This document shows, in pieces, positions 13,113 to 13,178 of a stretch of DNA of 13,178 bases. The notes beneath the pieces are model-generated. The model was not told where the DNA came from. It did not search any database and worked only from the letters and a program-made list of their open reading frames with translations. This DNA is from Desulfobacteraceae bacterium. Lineage in GTDB: Bacteria > Desulfobacterota > Desulfobacteria > Desulfobacterales > Desulfobacteraceae. Both the position numbers and the translations under genes were made by a program. The DNA is taken from NCBI GenBank assembly GCA_015486915.1, contig WFQS01000624.1, positions 1-13,178 of the forward strand. Direction: 5' to 3'. Each line of letters begins with the position of its first letter. Position 1 is the stretch's first letter.

Positions 13113-13178
13113 ATGCAGCAGGTTTGTTTACATGAAAAAAATGAAATTAAAATAAAAATACCAGATACAATACGGAAA
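13113..13178 (+). CDS. Second copy of the small cobO-linked gene (partial)
   Basis: This begins with the same ribosome-binding site and first 22 codons as the gene at 8504; 89 nt (13090-13178) are identical to 8481-8569, including synonymous positions. It runs off the window edge. A second adenosyltransferase gene probably follows, which would make this a repeated operon segment. Confidence 0.6.
   Translation, partial: MQQVCLHEKNEIKIKIPDTIRK

Overview
The window looks like a corrinoid (vitamin B12) and metal-complex uptake locus from an AT-rich, Gram-negative bacterium. A TonB-dependent outer-membrane receptor, several periplasmic binding proteins of the FecB/BtuF type and System-II-like cytochrome c assembly proteins would fit an anaerobic Desulfobacterota-type organism. 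That placement is inference from gene content only; no marker gene is present.

Layout. Positions 1-394 hold no convincing gene: there is a terminator-like hairpin (187-233) and one copy of a dispersed hairpin repeat (about 257-343). From 3463 down to 395 on the minus strand lies a compact three-gene ABC importer operon: FecCD-type permease, FecE-type ATPase and FecB-type binding protein. It has its own promoter (3649-3677) and a structured leader that ends in an attenuator-like hairpin (3482-3543). The divergent spacer (3464-4366) also carries two 48-nt imperfect direct repeats with a conserved dyad, a plus-strand promoter, a well-supported cobalamin riboswitch (4024-4185) and an intrinsic terminator (4251-4287).

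Downstream of the riboswitch, all genes lie on the plus strand with no further clear terminator: a CcsA/ResC-like and a Ccs1/ResB-like membrane protein, a binding protein with an in-frame UGA (6976), a FecCD permease, a 47-codon small gene, a cobO/btuR-type corrinoid adenosyltransferase, a 75-codon orphan, a BtuB-like TonB receptor and a second binding protein. After that comes a recent duplicate of the permease/small-gene segment in which the permease has collapsed to a 34-codon remnant. The window ends inside the second copy of the small gene.

How it may work. When B12 is plentiful the riboswitch should stop transcription. When B12 is scarce the receptor, binding proteins and permease would bring corrinoid across both membranes and the adenosyltransferase would convert it to the coenzyme form. 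The plus-strand operon has no ATPase, so within this window the minus-strand ATPase is the only candidate motor. The role of the CcsA/ResB-like pair under B12 control is unknown and is one of the most interesting biological questions here.

The second is a dispersed palindromic element: six copies of a GC hairpin with an invariant TCAT loop and covarying stem bases, usually preceded by another hairpin. One copy lies in frame inside the CcsA-like gene, one contains the stop codon of a binding protein, and one is inverted inside the duplicated segment.
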